Assembly (NCBI RefSeq): GCF_020164485.1
Contig: NZ_JAIQZA010000007.1
Coordinates: forward strand, 1 to 64,000
Source of the DNA: Salegentibacter tibetensis
Lineage (GTDB): Bacteria > Bacteroidota > Bacteroidia > Flavobacteriales > Flavobacteriaceae
DNA: 64,000 nucleotides
Direction of reading: 5' to 3'
Below the pieces are notes generated by a model. It saw only the letters and a list, made by a program, of their open reading frames with translations, did no database searches and was not told the DNA's origin. Of this stretch, positions 60,671 through 64,000 are shown in pieces (position 1 is the stretch's first letter; each line of letters begins with the position of its first letter). A program made the translations under genes and the position numbers.

Positions 60671-61115
60671 GCTGAAAGGTTTTCAGTATTCTTACACTTT
60701 TTTCTTCTAAAATTTCTGATTAACTTTTTTACAAGGGATATCTATACTCCCGCAGGAAATAAGATCACTATAATTTAATTTATTAGACCTGATCAATTCT
60801 TATTAAACTTAATTTCGAATCGATTTCCATTATTTCCCAAATCGACTCTGAAAATGCAATCCTCATATTAAGACAAATCACAGACCCCTACTTTAAGCTT
60901 AAGACTTCGCACCTTCGTTTTCTTCCTATAAATCGGAATTCATTCCATCCTTCGAAGGAAGGTTGAGCTTTAAACATCTTATATTATTTCAGATCCAGGA
61001 AAATCCCAAAATTATCCTGAAACTACTTTAAGTCCTCAAATCCTTAAATGAAGAAAACAAAAAAGCCGTCCAAAATTAATTCCCGGCGGCCTTTAAAATT
61101 ATTCTGTATTATTCT
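60671..61115. other. Convergent intergenic region
   Basis: About 445 AT-rich bp between the MscS gene and the end of the phosphoesterase gene. Apart from the terminator at 61058-61092 nothing was recognised. Confidence 0.5.
61058..61092 (-). terminator. Terminator of the large outer-membrane gene
   Basis: On the minus strand GCCGCC, a short loop and GGACGGC form a stem (one C-A mismatch) followed by TTTTTTGTTTT, 25 bp after the stop codon. Read on the plus strand the stem pairs slightly better but the tail is weak, so it mainly serves the minus-strand gene. Confidence 0.55.
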
Positions 61116-64000
61116 TTAAAATCGGAATCCGAATCCAAATGAGAATCGGTAACCATCATCACTTCTAAAGAGGTTAAATGTTCCGTTTATCGCTTCAGCA
61201 CTGTTTACCCAGAATCCCACTCCGTAACTATCGTGCCACTGGTTACTGTCTTCAAAATCGCTCCAAACCCTACCTAAATCATAACCGGCAAAAACACCAA
61301 TTTGTAAGGGCAAAAACTTAGTGGTGAATTGATCAAAACCATATCTAAGGTCTGCTCCGGTAGCAAAAGCACTTTTCCCGTTAAAACGTTGTATACGATA
61401 TCCCCTAAGGCCTGAATTCCCACCTAAGTGCGCGGCCTGGTAAAACTCATAATCGTCTCCCATATTTAAATGAGCCTGGGCCCTTGTTTTCAGTACCAAT
61501 TTTCGGTTTGTGGTAAGCGCATTATAAAAACCCCAATAAGGTTTAAAGTAACCATACATCTGGCTTGTTTCAGTTGTATTCATTTGCCCACCAAGATTAA
61601 GTTCAAACTTCATCCCCCTGCTCGGGTTAAGGTTGTTGTCATAACTTTCGTAACGATATAATGCATCTAAGCCCGCAAAATATTTCCTTTCAAAGAAATT
61701 AGGGTCATCTGTTTCAAAATCTTCAGTAATAAACCTTCCTTCAGTAGCTTCTACTTTATTGCCTTCAAAAGTGGCCATGTATCTAAACATACTACCAAAA
61801 GGGGTTTTGTTTTCAAACCCGGCATTCACACCAAAGCGACTAATTTTTACGCGGTTGTAATCAAAATCCAGTTCATCATCAAAATTCGGAGTTTGATTTC
61901 CGTAGCCAAAAAAGTTTCTGGCAAAATTCGGGCTGGTATAATCGGCACCAACTTTCAGATTATAATTTCCGAGGATATGGGCAAACTCACCTTCGTAATA
62001 AAGGTCAAATCCATTAGTTGCAAAATAATATCCACCGCCAAAAGTATGCTGGGCCGTGAAAGGATTACGTTTAAACCCATTAGTGGTATTTACTACTTCA
62101 AGCCCTACTTTAACACCATCATCTGGGTTAAACCCAAGTCCCGGCAAAATAGCTCCTGTGGTAAAGGTTTTCTTATCCTTGTCGTAGGTATTGATTTCAT
62201 AATTATCCCTAAATCTGAATTTAGCACCACCGCCTTCTTTTACCGTATTTGGTTTAGATTTATGGTCATAGATTTTAAGTCGCTTATTATTTTTGATGGT
62301 ATAAATATCATTGTTCTGGCCACCGATTATTCTTAAAAAGATATAATTATCGCCTTCGCCTTCTACCAAAATCTCATCATCATCATCCAGGGCATATAAC
62401 CAAATTTCATCGGTATCTTCCTTATGATAAATTTTATCACTTAAAACATCGGCTCTTTCACCGCCTTTATTTCTACTTATTTTAATCCTGGTCTTCCCGC
62501 CTTTCATTCGGGTTACATCTACAAAATCGTCTTTATCTGTTCCGGTAACAATAGCAAGATCTGCAAAGTGATCGTAATACCTCATCGCGATATCCACAAT
62601 ATTATCCCTTCTTCCTTTAACCTTTTCAATTAATCCCTTAGTAGTGTCATCATAGGTTTCAGACGGAAGTTTTTCGAAAGCTTCTTCAATAACCGCATCG
62701 GTTATATTTTCCTGTATAAATTCAGCTTGCGCTTTCCAGGTTTCTTTTCCTACATTTTGAAGTAGCGAACGATCTAACCCGGTTGCTGCAACATTAAACC
62801 ATTCCACATCACTAATATCTTCACTATAAACCGCAAACTGAGAGGCGAAACCGGTTAAGGCCCTTAAAGTACCAAAAAATGCACCGTCAAAATTTGAAAA
62901 TACCTGGTCCCTATCTCTTGGAATTGGTTTAAAAACGCGATTACCTTCTTCATCTTCAATTTCGGCCCAACGCCATTGATCCTGGTGCCTGTCCCAATCT
63001 CCAATAAGCATATCAAAAATCCTGGCCTTTACATAAGCAGTTTCATCCAGAGAATACTTTTCGTCCCGGCGTAAACGGTCAAACATTCCCGCGGTACTTT
63101 GAATATCATGATTGGGAGAACCAAAACTCTCTAAGCCCAACCAATGATCTTCCGGCCTTTCTTCTATCATATAAAGTGCATCCCCGTGTTCATCATTATA
63201 TTTCCCTAGTTTGGGTTGCTTTGGTAAATAATAGATTTCGGGATTGGTGTGCAAAACCCCAACTGCATCGGCCATAGTTGGGATGGCTAAGAATGCATAA
63301 GGATGTGCCGCTGTATAAAAATCGGAAATTATATCTTCAGCTACGGTATTCTCTAACTGTGTCTCAATAGGAGTATTTTTAAAAGCTACGGTTTGTAAGA
63401 ACTGAACAGCTTTCTTTTCAAGCCTTCTAAAATTATATTCACGATTTATGCTATCTTTTACTCTAACTGAGATCGTTTGATGACCACCACCGGCCCGCAT
63501 TGGGGTTAATCCTCCATACAAGGTATCCAGGTCTGCAACTTTCACAGTGATATCTGTACCATAAAGTTCGCGATATCGCTGCCCCCAAACCGTTCTATGT
63601 ACCGATCCTTTATCGGTTTCATCCTTTGGATATACAGAAGTGGTAATTGTTTTATCAAATTGCTGCGGAAGATCGGAAACATCAAATTCCTTTGGTGCCT
63701 CAAAAATTTCTTTCTGAAATAATAATTTTGGTTTATTATTTTCATTTCCATAAAAACTCGCCCAGGAAGATCCGTCTTTAAAAACGTCATAAACTACAAA
63801 TCCCTGTTCTGGATAAGCAAAAACACCATCGTTACTCAGAGTGGCATAAGTTGCCTTGGAGGTAGACCCTGAAACAATTTGTTTAATATTTCCGTGCTCT
63901 ATATACTGTAAGGAGTGTTCGTGACCACTTACAAAAATCAATCGCTCTGAATCATGTCCTAATGTCTCCAGGCGTTTTACCATAGATTTATAACGCTCAT
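61116..64000 (-). CDS. Metallophosphoesterase / kinase-like / outer-membrane-barrel protein (5' end outside window)
   Basis: Partial: the frame stays open to the window edge (…ERYKSM before the MVKRLE methionine at 63983), so that Met is internal. Visible part, numbering from it: end of a calcineurin-type phosphoesterase with the metal motif FVSGHEHSLQY (about 17-27); a middle region (about 150-600) with a Gly-rich MRAGGGHQTISVRVKD (162-177), then IGDWDRHQDQWRWAE (327-341) and PIPRDRDQVFSNFDG (353-367), whose pattern recalls HipA/CotH/Fam20-type kinase catalytic loops; and a C-terminal beta-barrel (about 600-955) with aromatic-rich strands, ending FGFGFRF with the terminal Phe typical of BAM-inserted proteins. 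Such fusions are known in Bacteroidota as metallophosphoesterase or surface-antigen proteins; enzymatic roles are unproven. Confidence 0.8.
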   Translation of the reverse strand, partial: ERYKSMVKRLETLGHDSERLIFVSGHEHSLQYIEHGNIKQIVSGSTSKATYATLSNDGVFAYPEQGFVVYDVFKDGSSWASFYGNENNKPKLLFQKEIFEAPKEFDVSDLPQQFDKTITTSVYPKDETDKGSVHRTVWGQRYRELYGTDITVKVADLDTLYGGLTPMRAGGGHQTISVRVKDSINREYNFRRLEKKAVQFLQTVAFKNTPIETQLENTVAEDIISDFYTAAHPYAFLAIPTMADAVGVLHTNPEIYYLPKQPKLGKYNDEHGDALYMIEERPEDHWLGLESFGSPNHDIQSTAGMFDRLRRDEKYSLDETAYVKARIFDMLIGDWDRHQDQWRWAEIEDEEGNRVFKPIPRDRDQVFSNFDGAFFGTLRALTGFASQFAVYSEDISDVEWFNVAATGLDRSLLQNVGKETWKAQAEFIQENITDAVIEEAFEKLPSETYDDTTKGLIEKVKGRRDNIVDIAMRYYDHFADLAIVTGTDKDDFVDVTRMKGGKTRIKISRNKGGERADVLSDKIYHKEDTDEIWLYALDDDDEILVEGEGDNYIFLRIIGGQNNDIYTIKNNKRLKIYDHKSKPNTVKEGGGAKFRFRDNYEINTYDKDKKTFTTGAILPGLGFNPDDGVKVGLEVVNTTNGFKRNPFTAQHTFGGGYYFATNGFDLYYEGEFAHILGNYNLKVGADYTSPNFARNFFGYGNQTPNFDDELDFDYNRVKISRFGVNAGFENKTPFGSMFRYMATFEGNKVEATEGRFITEDFETDDPNFFERKYFAGLDALYRYESYDNNLNPSRGMKFELNLGGQMNTTETSQMYGYFKPYWGFYNALTTNRKLVLKTRAQAHLNMGDDYEFYQAAHLGGNSGLRGYRIQRFNGKSAFATGADLRYGFDQFTTKFLPLQIGVFAGYDLGRVWSDFEDSNQWHDSYGVGFWVNSAEAINGTFNLFRSDDGYRFSFGFGFRF

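Noticed and set aside
61893-62336. Plus-strand 147-codon frame opposite the outer-membrane barrel, and similar long antisense frames at 7877-8257, 48384-48761 and 6029-6292
   Set aside because: They are mirror images of well-supported genes and have no independent start signals or family features.
1-64000. Insertion sequences or transposase genes
   Set aside because: None of the proteins shows DDE, HUH or serine/tyrosine recombinase motifs; movement of the repeats must rely on enzymes encoded outside the window.

Overview
The window looks like chromosomal DNA of a marine Flavobacteriia member (Bacteroidota), of the general kind seen in Zunongwangia, Salegentibacter or Gramella. This is inferred from the AT-rich sequence, the protein families, lipoproteins with Bacteroidota-style signal peptides, starts without Shine-Dalgarno sequences, and several upstream sites that fit the Bacteroidota promoter TTG-N19/20-TAnnTTTG. 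No tRNA, rRNA, CRISPR array or transposase gene was recognised.

Positions 1.4-57 kb are one large exopolysaccharide/capsule locus, mostly on the minus strand. At the left end are the Wzc-like tyrosine kinase/chain-length protein and the Wza-like export lipoprotein, then a Campylobacter-type PglF-PglE-PglD-PglC set that should make and attach a bacillosamine-type priming sugar, and a GT4 glycosyltransferase. From 11 to 30 kb there are two lipoproteins sharing a repeat domain, GT2 and GT4 glycosyltransferases (one a double-GT4 fusion), two polysaccharide deacetylases, two GNAT acetyltransferases and a Wzy-like polymerase candidate. From 29.7 to 37.7 kb lies a nonulosonic-acid operon (PseB, PseC, aldo/keto reductase, SDR, CMP-sugar cytidylyltransferase, double GNAT, PseI-like synthase). 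It has no recognisable PseG hydrolase and ends with a candidate nonulosonate transferase. From 37.7 to 44.6 kb are a Wzx flippase and nucleotide-sugar dehydrogenases/epimerase for uronic acids. From 45.6 to 49.9 kb there is a sulfate-activation cassette (CysQ, CysC, CysD, CysN) that would supply PAPS. From 51.3 to 57 kb are RfbA, a VioA-like aminotransferase, a second Wzx, a GT10 fucosyltransferase-like enzyme and RfbB.

The right end (57-64 kb) is ordinary chromosome: a LacI-type regulator, a short membrane protein, a small conserved protein, a Dps-like protein, an MscS channel, and the 3' part of a large metallophosphoesterase/outer-membrane-barrel protein that runs off the window.

Much of the non-coding DNA is repetitive. 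Two families of 320-410 bp hairpin-rich elements (called A and B here) share the same ends but differ inside, and one roughly 70 bp copy consists of little but the ends. Other gaps hold smaller palindromic repeats and degenerate short-period tracts. Three orphan genes typical of Bacteroidota accessory DNA (DUF4143 ATPase, GxxExxY protein, four-helix-bundle protein) are embedded in the locus. The four-helix-bundle gene is split by a 147 bp palindromic insertion flanked by a 9 bp direct repeat, and removing the insertion restores a full-length protein in frame.
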